This document shows, one piece after another, positions 14,483-23,409 of a stretch of 24,066 nt of DNA. A program made the translations under genes and the position numbers. Source of the DNA: Opitutia bacterium UBA6410 (GTDB taxonomy: Bacteria > Verrucomicrobiota > Verrucomicrobiia > Opitutales > Intestinicryptomonadaceae); NCBI GenBank assembly GCA_002437405.1, contig DJPO01000061.1:1-24066 (forward strand), in the 5' to 3' direction. The first letter of the stretch is position 1. Each line of letters opens with the position of its first letter. Below the pieces are notes generated by a model. It was not told the origin of the DNA, did not search any database, and saw nothing but the letters and a program-made list of their open reading frames with translations.

Positions 14483-16201
14483 ATGTTCAATTTTTCAAAA
14501 AACCGCAAAAATTTTGTCGCTCTCGTCGATTGCTCCGACGGCTCGATTTCCCGCACTTCGACTTTCCCAGCCAAAATCGGCTCTTCCGACCCCGACGCGC
14601 TCGGCGCGGGGCTCGACTGCAGCATAACTGTTTCCGAAACCGAAAGGGGCGGGCTTGTCGCCAAGGTCGAACCGCTCGGCGGCGTTGTTTTCGACTCCGT
14701 TTCGGGCGGCGGTATTTTCCCGCTCGGCGGCGTCTCGACATTGCAGGTCGGCGGCAGGCTCTTTTATCTGATAAGCGACCCCGACGCCCTCGACCGCGCC
14801 AAAAATATGGACGTTTCCAAGTGGCTTGTCTTCTATTCGCGCGACGGGCGCATCGAGGACGAAGTGCCGTTCGGGCGGATTGAGTCGTCCGTGCGCCGCA
14901 GGGGGCTTGACGGCACGGGGCTTGCGATTTGCCCGTCGGGTTTCGACACTGGTTTTATGTTTTCGACGGTATTTTCAGGCGGCGACGCCGAAGCCGCGCA
15001 AGTGCCCGTTTTGCCCGAGTCCGCGCAGGCGATAACCTGTCCGCTTTGCTGGCTGAAGTTCGACGCGGGCGACGCTATGAGCATTGCCGTCCACGAGAGT
15101 CTGCGCGGCGATCCCGTTTTGGGTGCCGACGAAATGCTGCGCTTTCTGCCCACGTCTTTCAACGAGGACGGCGTGCCGCTCGACCCCGCGGGAATGCCCG
15201 CGCCCGACATCGCCTGTCCGCATTGCCGCCGCCGTTTGCCGCCGTCGTATTTGCAGCTCGAGCGCAGGATATTTTCGATAGTCGGCGCGCCCAGTTCGGG
15301 CAAATCCTACTATTTGAGCGTATTGATAAAGCGTTTGCAAAGCGCGCTTTACGCGGATTTCGGCATAACCCTCAAGGATCTCGACCCGTCGGGCAATATG
15401 CTTCTAACGCAGATGAAAAACCGCCTGTTTTCGGCGAAGCGTCCCGAGGAGGCGATTTTGGCGAAGACCGCGCTGGAGGGGGCGATGTACGAGCGTTATC
15501 CGCGCTTCGGCAAGATGGTCGCGCTGCCCAAGCCGCTGACGTACTCGCTTTCGGGGCGCGGGCAGCCCGAGACCTCCATAATTTTCTACGACAACGCGGG
15601 CGAACATTTCGAGCCGGGGGTGGACATCGAGGAATCCCCCGGGGCGATGCACGTTGCGAGTTCTTCGGCGATATTTTTTCTCTTCGACCCCGTTTCAAAC
15701 CGCAATTTCAGGCGGCTAATCGGCGAGCACCCCGACCCGCAGCTTGCAATCGGCGGGCGAATCGACCAGCAGGACACGATTCTCGCCGAAATGGAGGTTC
15801 GGATAAAGCGCATACTTTCGCTCGAGCCGTCAAAGCGCATCGACACGCCGCTTGCGGTGATAATCGGCAAGTGCGACATTTGGCGCGATTTGCTGCCCGA
15901 GCCGCTCGAAAATCCCGTCCGCGGCGGGGTTCTCGACCTCTCGGTTGTCGATTCCAACAGCGAAAAGCTCCGCAGATTTATGCTGTCCGTCGAGCCGTCG
16001 ATTCCGTCGGAGGCGTTGAGCATATCGTCGAACGTGCGGTTCTTCGCGCTGAGCGCGCTCGGGCACTCCCCCGAGATGATTACCGATGGCGAGTGTGCGG
16101 GAAAAATCGCGCCGATTCCCGAAAAGCTCGACCCGATTGACGTGGAAATTCCGACATTGTGGGCGCTTTCGCAGACGACAACACTAATCCCGACCCGATA
16201 G
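14483..16201 (+). CDS. Zinc-ribbon GTPase of a GTPase-associated (GAP1-type) system
   Basis: A 572-aa protein with a complete P-loop GTPase fold: Walker A GAPSSGKS at 268-275, G3 motif DNAG at 370-373 (IIFYDNAGEHF) and a G4-like GKCD at 462-465. Two CPxC pairs (Cys186/189 and Cys245/248) precede the P-loop and would form a split zinc ribbon. The N-terminal ~180 residues look all-beta; residues about 110-160 (KWLVFYSRDGRIEDE...) resemble a GYF_2 domain, which is a guess. The arrangement recalls TRAFAC-type GTPases of GTPase-associated loci known from comparative genomics. It is the first gene of a four-gene operon. The ATG at 14483 (AGGAAG just upstream, with tight spacing) is chosen over an ATG at 14243 because the extra 80 residues come from the hairpin-rich spacer. 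Confidence 0.78.
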   Translation: MFNFSKNRKNFVALVDCSDGSISRTSTFPAKIGSSDPDALGAGLDCSITVSETERGGLVAKVEPLGGVVFDSVSGGGIFPLGGVSTLQVGGRLFYLISDPDALDRAKNMDVSKWLVFYSRDGRIEDEVPFGRIESSVRRRGLDGTGLAICPSGFDTGFMFSTVFSGGDAEAAQVPVLPESAQAITCPLCWLKFDAGDAMSIAVHESLRGDPVLGADEMLRFLPTSFNEDGVPLDPAGMPAPDIACPHCRRRLPPSYLQLERRIFSIVGAPSSGKSYYLSVLIKRLQSALYADFGITLKDLDPSGNMLLTQMKNRLFSAKRPEEAILAKTALEGAMYERYPRFGKMVALPKPLTYSLSGRGQPETSIIFYDNAGEHFEPGVDIEESPGAMHVASSSAIFFLFDPVSNRNFRRLIGEHPDPQLAIGGRIDQQDTILAEMEVRIKRILSLEPSKRIDTPLAVIIGKCDIWRDLLPEPLENPVRGGVLDLSVVDSNSEKLRRFMLSVEPSIPSEALSISSNVRFFALSALGHSPEMITDGECAGKIAPIPEKLDPIDVEIPTLWALSQTTTLIPTR

Positions 16202-16203
16202 AA

Positions 16204-17547
16204 ATGGCGTACCAACTGATATTTACAAGCTATCCCGAGTCGCTGACGACGGGGCGCACGGGGTTTTCGACTGTCGCCCGCAGCGCTGATATGCCCGAAA
16301 AGCTGGCGGCGGTTGTCGAGCGCAGGAGCGTCTACGAAATCCAGCGCGGGGCGGTGTTTTCGCACGCTGTGATTGAGGCGTGCTCGGCGAAGTGGCATTT
16401 GCTCACGCGCACTGTCGACGCAGGGGTTGACTACACTAACAGGAACAATTTTCTCGCCCACCACCTCGTGCTTTCGGAGGCGGAAGTTGCGGCGGTTGCG
16501 GCGACGCCCGCGGACATACTCGCCCGCTGGAGCGGCTGGCTCGACCGCTGGGAGGGCAAACCGCGCCTGATAGGCTCGCCCGAGGGGTTGGAGCAAGTCC
16601 CGATTTCGGGCAATCCGCCGTCGCGCAAGTGGGGCGAGATTTTCGGAGACTGCGGGAAGGCGGCTCTGCTTTCGTCCGCGCCCGTAAAAATCGAGGCGTC
16701 GGTTTCTTCGGCGCGCGAACTTCTCGTGCTTTTCTCCGAAAGCTCGCGGCTTTTCACTCCGCCGCGTTCCGCGTGGGACGCCACTTTCACGACGCATTTC
16801 GATCCCTCCGAAAACCCGCGCGACTACCTCTGGCGGGCTGGCAGATTCCCCGAAAATTCGGGTTGCCTTGTAAATCTCGACCTGCGCCAGTGCCCGCCCG
16901 CGCCGCAGACGTCCGCAGCCGAGTACGCGCGCACGGGCAAGCTTTCCAACCGCGAGCTTTATAATTTGAAGGTGGGAGCTCCGAAATCGGGCGGCAGAAA
17001 TTTTGCGGTTATCGACACCCGTTCGCCGCGCGGCGGTGTAGGATACTGGAAGATTGCGCTCGCTTCGGCGGCGGCGTCGGTTGCGGCTCTTGCGGGATTT
17101 TTTTACGTTTTTATCGACGGCGCTTCCGACGCCGAAGATTTTTCCTCCTCCGCAGCCGCGCAAGCTCCGATTGCGGGCGTTTCCGTTGCCGCGTCCGCAG
17201 CGTCCGCAAAGCCCGTTGCCAAGCTTTCGCAGGTTCGCGAGGCGGTTTTGGAGAAAATCGGCGACGGCGAATTTGCCGAAGCCTTGGAAATTTGGAACGC
17301 GTCGGGGTACGCGCAGACCGACCCCGCTTTCGGGCGCAGGCTTTTGGCGGACATCGGCAACCGCGCCGACTTTTTGATGAAGCAGGCGGACGACATTCTC
17401 TCGCTGCCCGAGGTTTCCGTCGCCGATTATTCCGCGGCTCTCGAAAACATCGCCGCAGCCCGCCGCGCGCTAAAAATCGACGGCGTTCCGAACAAAGAGG
17501 CGCGGATTGTATTTTTGGAAAAACTGAACAATAAAATTTCGAAATGA
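16204..17547 (+). CDS. GAP1-N2-like GTPase-associated membrane protein
   Basis: A 447-aa protein. Residues 1-100 match what I know of the GAP1-N2 domain of predicted GTPase-associated proteins: LIFTSYPESLTTGRTGFSTV (5-24), then DAGVDYTNRNNFLAHHLVLS (72-91). The middle (100-275) is mixed alpha/beta without a recognised motif. One membrane helix lies at about 283-304, followed by an Ala/Ser linker and an all-helical tail (about 335-447). The N-terminal part should be cytosolic beside the GTPase, with the tail in the periplasm. The ATG at 16204 is 2 nt after the GTPase stop, and the family motif starts right there. An upstream in-frame start at 16159 is rejected. The stop overlaps the next start (ATGA), indicating translational coupling. 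Confidence 0.75.
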   Translation: MAYQLIFTSYPESLTTGRTGFSTVARSADMPEKLAAVVERRSVYEIQRGAVFSHAVIEACSAKWHLLTRTVDAGVDYTNRNNFLAHHLVLSEAEVAAVAATPADILARWSGWLDRWEGKPRLIGSPEGLEQVPISGNPPSRKWGEIFGDCGKAALLSSAPVKIEASVSSARELLVLFSESSRLFTPPRSAWDATFTTHFDPSENPRDYLWRAGRFPENSGCLVNLDLRQCPPAPQTSAAEYARTGKLSNRELYNLKVGAPKSGGRNFAVIDTRSPRGGVGYWKIALASAAASVAALAGFFYVFIDGASDAEDFSSSAAAQAPIAGVSVAASAASAKPVAKLSQVREAVLEKIGDGEFAEALEIWNASGYAQTDPAFGRRLLADIGNRADFLMKQADDILSLPEVSVADYSAALENIAAARRALKIDGVPNKEARIVFLEKLNNKISK

Positions 17548-20300
17548 CTCCCCAACTTTTAATCGTCAAAATCCGTTCGGTTCTCGCGGGAACTTCGGGG
17601 GCTTCCGAGCGCGAACGCCGCGCCTTGGCGGAGGAATATTTTAACGTTTGCGCCGAGTGCGCGAACGGGCTTGAGCGCGTTGCGGCGCTCGTGCGCTCGG
17701 GGCGGGAATATCCCGCTTTGCAGGTTGCGGAGTCGAGCGGGCTGCTCGATTCGATAAACGCGCTTTTGTTCGCCGAACTGCCCGCGTGGCGCGACTTCTG
17801 CGCCGCCGCCGATATGCCGTGCCCGCCGCCGTTCGACCCCGAACTGCTTTCGCTCGCCCAGTCGCTCTACGAGCGCGGGATTACCCAGACCCACCCCCTC
17901 TATCGCGATTTCCGAAGGGCGATGCGCTTTCGGAATTTCCCCGAGGCGTTGTCCGTAATCCGCACGATTTCCAAAATAAACTCCAACGACGCCGAGGCTG
18001 CGCGCGAGTGCGAAAAGCTGCGCGCGAGGGTCGCAAAAGACAGAGTGGGCGAACTTTCCGCCGCGCTCGAGTCGGGCGACGAATCCGAAATTTTGCGGTT
18101 GTGCGGACTTTTGCAGCCCGACTCCGACATCGCCGAAACATTCCCGATTTGGAACGCCGCAAAGGCTGCCGCAGCCCAGATTGCGGACAAACGCGCAGCC
18201 GCGCGCCGCGCCGAAATTCTGGGCGAACTTGCGCATATCGACGCCGAGAAAAATTTCGGGGAGGCGTCCGAATTGGTTTCGGAAATCTATTCGCTTGCCG
18301 ACACCCGCCCGCTTTCGCAGTCGGAATCGGAAACCGTCGAAAAGGTTGCGTCCGTCGCAGCCTCCGCCCAAGCCCGCGATCGCGCCGAAAAGCGGGCGCA
18401 ACTTGCGATGGATATGCTCGCCGCCGAAGTCGAAATTCCCGCCGCGTCGGGGGCGGACAAAAAGCGGCTCGCAAGGCTGCGCGAATTGCGTAAAAAAGCT
18501 GGCGGAAAGCTGGCGGAGGTGGAACTTTCGGAACGCGTGGGCGCGCTCGAAAAATCGCTTTCGCGCGCGCTGCTTCAAAAGCGGATTGCGCTATTTGCCT
18601 CCGCGGCGTCGGTCGCCGTATGTGCGGGCATTGCAGCATATTGGACTGCCGAAAAAATTTCGGGCGAGCGTCGCGCGGCTTCGGCTGGCGCGCTCATCTC
18701 GCTTGCCGAATCGACGGAAAATCCGAATCTGCGCTTGGAGACCGCCCGAAAATTCGCCGAACAGTATCCCGACTTTGCGCGGTTGCCGTCGTATTCCGCG
18801 CGGCTGGCGAAAATCACGGAGACGGCTTCGGCGCAGATTTCCGAAACCGAGCGGATTCGCGCGGCGGTCGAACGGCTCGAAAAGACGGATTTCGCGTCGG
18901 CGCGCTCGGAGGTTTTCGACGCGGCGGCGGAAAAAATCGCCGCGCTCGATTTCGACATCGCAGCCCTCCCGCAGGCGTCGCGCACCGAGCTTAAAAAGAG
19001 GCTCGCAAAGGTTTCCGAGACGCTGGAGGCGTGTGCCGAAAAGCGGAAAATAGCGCGTTCCGACGAACTCCGCAGCCTGCTCGATTCCTACGAATCGCTG
19101 CTTTCCGACTACCGCAAATTCTCCGCGCCGCTCGCCGAGACCGACGCGCGCCGCAATGTGCTTTTGGCGAAAATCCGCCCGCTCGTCGAGGACACTTCCG
19201 AAAAATTCCGCCCGCACCAAATCGACACCGACAGGTTCGACGACATCACGGCGAAGATTTCCGCCGCGCGCGCAAAGTACGAAAAATTCTCGATTCTGCG
19301 CGACGCGCTTTTCTCCTCCCGCACCGTGTACGACTACCTTTCCGCGCTCGAAATGCTCTCGCGCGACGGCGTGTCGCCCGCGCGGTTTTTCGGCAAACTT
19401 TCAAGGATTTCCGTCCACGCCGAGCAAATACGGCTGGGTAGGGTTCTCGAATTTGTCCCCGCCGCGTATGTCGAAAAGCTCGGCGGAGCGTTCTCGGCGG
19501 ACAAGGCGGTTTTGCCCGAGAAAAAATTCCTGTTCGGGGTTCGCAAATACTTCCGCCAGTCGGGCAGACCCGTCTATTCGGCGGGTGTCGCCGACGAGCG
19601 CACGCAGCGGTGGCAGAGCGGCTTCACGACAGTTCAGGAAGTCCCCGAAATTTCAATCGGCGGAAAGATAACGACCGTCCGCTATATGAAAAGCGGCTCG
19701 CGCGGGCGGGCGGAGACTGGCGAACTGCTTTCGGGCGGCTCGGTCGCGCCCGAGTGCCTGATTGGCCGCGAGGTCTTCAAGACGGCTTCGTCGAAGTCGC
19801 TGCTCTCCTCGCTTTCGCTTGCGGCGAACGCAAACGTCAATCCCGCGTACAAGCTTTATCTCGAGTCGCTGGTTTTCGAAAAGCTCAAGAGAAACCCCGT
19901 CGGAACGGGCTTCGCGTTCTCTCCGACCGCCCGCGAGCGCGCCGAAAAGGTCGAAAAGCTCGCTGCGGCGATGTCCGACTACTCGTGGATTTTCGAAAAA
20001 AGTTCGCGGCTCGAATTCCTGAAGGGCGAGCTTTATTCCGCGCCGCTTCCCGACCTCGAAGCCGAAGCCCGCGCGTGTGTCAAGGCCGCGAAAATCGCCG
20101 CAAAAAATCCCCTCGAAATGATTGCCGTAGCCGACGAAAACGGGAAAATCGCGCCGTTCAAATCCGCCGACGGCAAGCTTTGGGCGGTCTCGGCGGCGGG
20201 CTTCGGGCGCATTGATTCCGAATCGGAAGCCGTCCCGCTTTCGCCCGTTTTTGCCGAAACCGTCACGACTGCCGAAATTCTGGAGGAGTCGAAAAAATGA
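17544..20300 (+). CDS. Large single-pass helical protein of the GTPase operon
   Basis: A 918-aa protein that I do not recognise. Residues 1-345 are helical and rich in Ala, Glu and Arg, with a regular TPR-like or coiled-coil look. One membrane helix is at about 348-369 (IALFASAASVAVCAGIAAYW). Another long helical stretch follows (about 375-610), and then a more mixed C-terminal part (620-918) with probable strands near ISIGGKITTVRYMKSGS. There is no signal peptide or catalytic motif. The layout (cytosolic N part, one helix, large extracytoplasmic part) repeats that of the upstream GAP1-like protein, suggesting a joint membrane complex. Both ends overlap neighbouring genes as ATGA (17544 and 20297), so the four genes are made together. 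Confidence 0.72.
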   Translation: MTPQLLIVKIRSVLAGTSGASERERRALAEEYFNVCAECANGLERVAALVRSGREYPALQVAESSGLLDSINALLFAELPAWRDFCAAADMPCPPPFDPELLSLAQSLYERGITQTHPLYRDFRRAMRFRNFPEALSVIRTISKINSNDAEAARECEKLRARVAKDRVGELSAALESGDESEILRLCGLLQPDSDIAETFPIWNAAKAAAAQIADKRAAARRAEILGELAHIDAEKNFGEASELVSEIYSLADTRPLSQSESETVEKVASVAASAQARDRAEKRAQLAMDMLAAEVEIPAASGADKKRLARLRELRKKAGGKLAEVELSERVGALEKSLSRALLQKRIALFASAASVAVCAGIAAYWTAEKISGERRAASAGALISLAESTENPNLRLETARKFAEQYPDFARLPSYSARLAKITETASAQISETERIRAAVERLEKTDFASARSEVFDAAAEKIAALDFDIAALPQASRTELKKRLAKVSETLEACAEKRKIARSDELRSLLDSYESLLSDYRKFSAPLAETDARRNVLLAKIRPLVEDTSEKFRPHQIDTDRFDDITAKISAARAKYEKFSILRDALFSSRTVYDYLSALEMLSRDGVSPARFFGKLSRISVHAEQIRLGRVLEFVPAAYVEKLGGAFSADKAVLPEKKFLFGVRKYFRQSGRPVYSAGVADERTQRWQSGFTTVQEVPEISIGGKITTVRYMKSGSRGRAETGELLSGGSVAPECLIGREVFKTASSKSLLSSLSLAANANVNPAYKLYLESLVFEKLKRNPVGTGFAFSPTARERAEKVEKLAAAMSDYSWIFEKSSRLEFLKGELYSAPLPDLEAEARACVKAAKIAAKNPLEMIAVADENGKIAPFKSADGKLWAVSAAGFGRIDSESEAVPLSPVFAETVTTAEILEESKK

Positions 20301-20701
20301 ACTATTATGTAAAGTGGAAGGGTGTCGAGAGCGGGCCGTTCTCCGAAGAGGAGATTCGCGGAATGTTCGATACGGGCAAAATCGGGCTTTTGCACGAAAT
20401 CCGCCCCGAGAGCTCCGACAGGTGGCTGGCGTTCGGAGTCCGCGATTTCTCCGCCGCGCAATCGGAAGAACCGCCGCGCCGCAAATCCGCGCCCGACGAC
20501 CTCTATTATGCCGCGGCTGTCGCGGGCGGCGCGGCTTTCATTCCGCCGCTCTTTCTTTTCACGCTGGCTTTCGCCTATTACGCCTACAAAAAGGGCAATA
20601 CCCGCGCGGCGCAATTTGCACTTGTCGTCGGCGCGGTTGCGACGGCTGCGGGGCTTTTGTTTTTCTCGGCGGGTTATCCCGCGATTGCCAAAAGCTTATA
20701 A
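20297..20701 (+). CDS. Small GYF_2-domain membrane protein
   Basis: A 134-aa protein. The first ~50 residues fit a GYF_2 domain (MNYYVKWKGVESGPFSEEEI, then MFDTGKIGLLHEIRPESSDR W), a module thought to bind proline-rich or partner peptides. Two membrane helices follow (about 72-96 and 103-128), so the GYF part is probably cytosolic. Its start overlaps the preceding stop (ATGA), making it the last gene of the GTPase operon. It may recruit a partner to the membrane; this is inference from the domain and the position. Confidence 0.72.
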   Translation: MNYYVKWKGVESGPFSEEEIRGMFDTGKIGLLHEIRPESSDRWLAFGVRDFSAAQSEEPPRRKSAPDDLYYAAAVAGGAAFIPPLFLFTLAFAYYAYKKGNTRAAQFALVVGAVATAAGLLFFSAGYPAIAKSL

Positions 20702-20743
20702 TACTGTTGCAAAAAATGCGGCGGACTCGATAATGCCTCCAAA

Positions 20744-21568
20744 ATGAGAAAAATTCTTTTCGTCGTAAACAAAACCAAACCGTCCGCTCCGCAAATCGCG
20801 GCGCGGCTTTCCTCGCTCGCGGTTTCGGCGGGTATGGACGTTGCGTTTTGCGACAAATTCCCCGTCCCCGAAGAGGCGTTCGACGGCGCGGACATCTGTT
20901 GCGTAGTCGGCGGCGACGGCACGATTCTCTCGTGTGTGGGCGCGGCGGCGAAGCTCTCGATTCCGCTGTTCGGGATAAACTTGGGCAAGCTCGGGTTTCT
21001 CGCCCACTACAGCGACTCGATTGACGACCAATCCTTCCTGATTCTCGCAAAAGGCGAGGGGCGAATGCTCGAGCGCGAGCTTATCGAAACCGACATCGGC
21101 GGACGCAAGTTTATAGCCCTAAACGATTTTGTCATAAAAACTTCGGGAGCGGCGACGGTCTCGGGGCTGCGCGTTTGCGCGGACGGCGAATTCATCGCCG
21201 ACTACCTCGGCGACGGACTCGTGTTCGCGACTCCGACGGGTTCGACTGCCTACAATCTGTCGGCCGGCGGCGCGCTAATCCACCCCAAGGCGAAGGTTTT
21301 TATAATGACGCCCATTTGCCCGCATACGCTCTCGAACAGGAGTCTTGTCTACGACGCCTCCGCGTCGGTGAACGTCTCCTGCCTTTCTGGCGACTGCGTG
21401 TTCGTCTCGGACGGGAAAATCGTCTCGGCGTTCCCGAGCGGCTCGAGCGCGGACATCTACATTTCCAAAAAAACCGTTAAATTCGTGCGCCTGCACGGGC
21501 ACTCGCATTTCAGCATTTTGCGCTCGAAACTGGGGTGGGCGGAAGACCCGAGGCATATGCGGCTATGA
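20744..21568 (+). CDS. nadK: NAD kinase
   Basis: Phosphorylates NAD+ to NADP+ with ATP or polyphosphate in the cytosol. The 274-aa length is typical. Signature motifs are GGDGT at 56-60, with the catalytic Asp58, followed by IPLFGINLGKLGFLA; the ALND variant of the NE/D motif; and TPTGSTAYNLSAGG from 163, where the sugar and the second nucleotide bind. The C-terminal part with SDGKIVSAFPSG is also usual. It lies 42 nt after the GYF gene, so it may share that transcript, and its stop overlaps the next start (ATGA). Confidence 0.95.
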   Translation: MRKILFVVNKTKPSAPQIAARLSSLAVSAGMDVAFCDKFPVPEEAFDGADICCVVGGDGTILSCVGAAAKLSIPLFGINLGKLGFLAHYSDSIDDQSFLILAKGEGRMLERELIETDIGGRKFIALNDFVIKTSGAATVSGLRVCADGEFIADYLGDGLVFATPTGSTAYNLSAGGALIHPKAKVFIMTPICPHTLSNRSLVYDASASVNVSCLSGDCVFVSDGKIVSAFPSGSSADIYISKKTVKFVRLHGHSHFSILRSKLGWAEDPRHMRL

Positions 21569-22005
21569 GCGGCGGCGCGGCGGACAGTCCACGCTCGGAG
21601 GCGGCGGAAAGGCGGGCGCGTTTGGCGTACCGCATTTCGTACGCGTCGGCGGCTGCGGTTTTGCTCTTCGATTTTTGCGCGTTTGCGCTCTCGGACACTT
21701 TCGCGTTTCGCCGCAGGATTTCCCAGTCCGCCGAGGGCGCGTCGGTTGCCGCCGATTTGGTGCTATTTATATTTTTCCTTTTCGCAGTTCCGCAATGGGG
21801 GCTTTTGCGGCTCAAAGCGTGGGTGTCGGCGGGGGCTGCCGCGTATTGCGCGTATGCGTTCCCGTACATCGCGCGCGAGTGCCTGACTTTTGCCGTTGCC
21901 GCGTTTTTTCTCGGGGCGTGTTCGCTGCGCAAGGGCGTGGCGGCGTCCGCTGCGGTCGGGATTGCCGCGCTCGCGGCGTCGGCTGTACACTTTTTCAACT
22001 TCTAA
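21565..22005 (+). CDS. Hypothetical multi-pass membrane protein
   Basis: A 146-aa protein not matched to any family I know. After a short polar N terminus it has about four or five hydrophobic helices (near residues 23-43, 62-80, 84-103, 105-120 and 125-145). The ATG at 21565 overlaps the nadK stop codon, so the two genes are translationally coupled. A GTG 30 bp upstream in the same frame is less likely. No charged residues typical of a transporter pore or catalytic site stand out. Confidence 0.7.
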   Translation: MSGGAADSPRSEAAERRARLAYRISYASAAAVLLFDFCAFALSDTFAFRRRISQSAEGASVAADLVLFIFFLFAVPQWGLLRLKAWVSAGAAAYCAYAFPYIARECLTFAVAAFFLGACSLRKGVAASAAVGIAALAASAVHFFNF

Positions 22006-22020
22006 CCGAATATTACTATC

Positions 22021-23409
22021 GTGGACTCCTCAAAAAAACCGTTTTTTGCAAGACTCAAAAACTTTTTCGGCGTCGAAATTTGGGACGCCAAATACACGGG
22101 AAAGGGCGGAATCGCGGGGGCGTGGATTCTCCTGTTGCGCGTGGTCATTACCACGGTAAACGGGATTCTCAAAAACCGCGTCTTCGTTCAGGCGTCGTCG
22201 CTGTCGTATGCGACGCTGCTTGCAATCGGCCCGATTCTCGCAATCACGATTCTCTTTTCGGGAATGTTCTTCAAGGACAAGGGCGACCAGTTCATCTATG
22301 AAAAAATTATGGACGCCGCCGCGTTCGTTATGCCAGCCGTCTCCGAAATGATGCCTGCGGGCGAAGGCGGGCAGGGCGGGGACATCTCGAAAATCAATCC
22401 CGCTGTTTTCGAGTTCATAAACAAAATCTCCAAGGGCAGTGTTTCGGGCGGCGCGATAGGCGTGGCGACGATGCTGATTACGTGTCTGCTGCTTTGCAAA
22501 AATATGGAGGGCGCGCTGAATTTCATCTGGGGCGTGCGCAAGGGGCGGCGTTGGGTCGACAGGATTGTCTTTTATTTTGCGATGATTTTTTTCGGGTCGG
22601 TCGGGACGATTTTCGGAATGACGTTCTTGGCGACTTCCCAGCTGGCGGCGTTCGTCAAGGACATTCCCGTGATTTCCGACCACTCCTCGTGGGTAACATA
22701 TCTGCTCGGAATGGGCGTGATGACTGTCGTGTTGGCGTCGTTTTACAAGTTTTTCCCGTGCGCGCGGGTCAAGTGGAAAGCGGCGTTTGTGGGCGGATTT
22801 CTGATTATGCTTATGTTGATGCTCAACAATAAGTTGTCGTTCATCTACATCGGCTACATTGTCAAGCAGCAGAGTCTTTACGGATATTTGGCGATTGTGG
22901 CGGTTGCGATGTTCAGCCTCTATATTTTCTGGCTTATGATTTTGATTGGCGGGCAGATAACGTATGCCGTCCAGTATATGGACTATCTTTCCGACGACGA
23001 CGCGTGGCGGCTGATGGGCTCGCGCATGAAGTCCCTTTGCGCCCTCGCCGTATTCGCCGAAATTTCGCGCGAATTCTACAGGCGTGGCGGTGCTCCGACG
23101 GCGGAAATGCTCACTTCCAAGCTCAAGCTCCCCGCTGTTGCGGTGCTTGCCTCGCTCGAAAAACTTTCCGCCAAGGGGCTTGTCTGTAAAATAGCCGTTT
23201 CGGGAAAGCAGGAAAGGCCGACGTACATGCCTGCGCTTCCGCCCGAAAGTGTTTCGCTTGCGGGATTTTTCGAAAAGTGGGGCTTCAACCCCAACGACAA
23301 GCCCGAGATTCTCGCGCACGCCGAGCCTGCGGTTGCCGCCGCGCTCGGGTCGCTTGCCGAGTATGCCGATTCCGCCGCAGCCTCTAAATCCGTAAAGGAG
23401 ATTTTATAA
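22021..23409 (+). CDS. YihY/BrkB family inner-membrane protein
   Basis: A 462-aa membrane protein of the YihY/virulence factor BrkB family (older name RNase BN-like, which is misleading). The family motif QASSLSYATLLAIGPILAI (about 58-76) is followed by six predicted helices (about 60-82, 143-162, 182-208, 225-246, 254-276 and 286-314). The last ~100 residues are soluble and look like a winged-helix domain, an extension seen in some members. The start is GTG at 22021, 15 nt after the previous stop. The stop overlaps the next ATG (TAATG). The substrate or function of the family is unsettled. Confidence 0.88.
   Translation: MDSSKKPFFARLKNFFGVEIWDAKYTGKGGIAGAWILLLRVVITTVNGILKNRVFVQASSLSYATLLAIGPILAITILFSGMFFKDKGDQFIYEKIMDAAAFVMPAVSEMMPAGEGGQGGDISKINPAVFEFINKISKGSVSGGAIGVATMLITCLLLCKNMEGALNFIWGVRKGRRWVDRIVFYFAMIFFGSVGTIFGMTFLATSQLAAFVKDIPVISDHSSWVTYLLGMGVMTVVLASFYKFFPCARVKWKAAFVGGFLIMLMLMLNNKLSFIYIGYIVKQQSLYGYLAIVAVAMFSLYIFWLMILIGGQITYAVQYMDYLSDDDAWRLMGSRMKSLCALAVFAEISREFYRRGGAPTAEMLTSKLKLPAVAVLASLEKLSAKGLVCKIAVSGKQERPTYMPALPPESVSLAGFFEKWGFNPNDKPEILAHAEPAVAAALGSLAEYADSAAASKSVKEIL

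Noticed and set aside
15586..17163. A 525-aa minus-strand frame opposite the GTPase and GAP1-like genes
   Set aside because: Antisense shadow; the plus-strand genes show clear motifs and coupled starts and stops.
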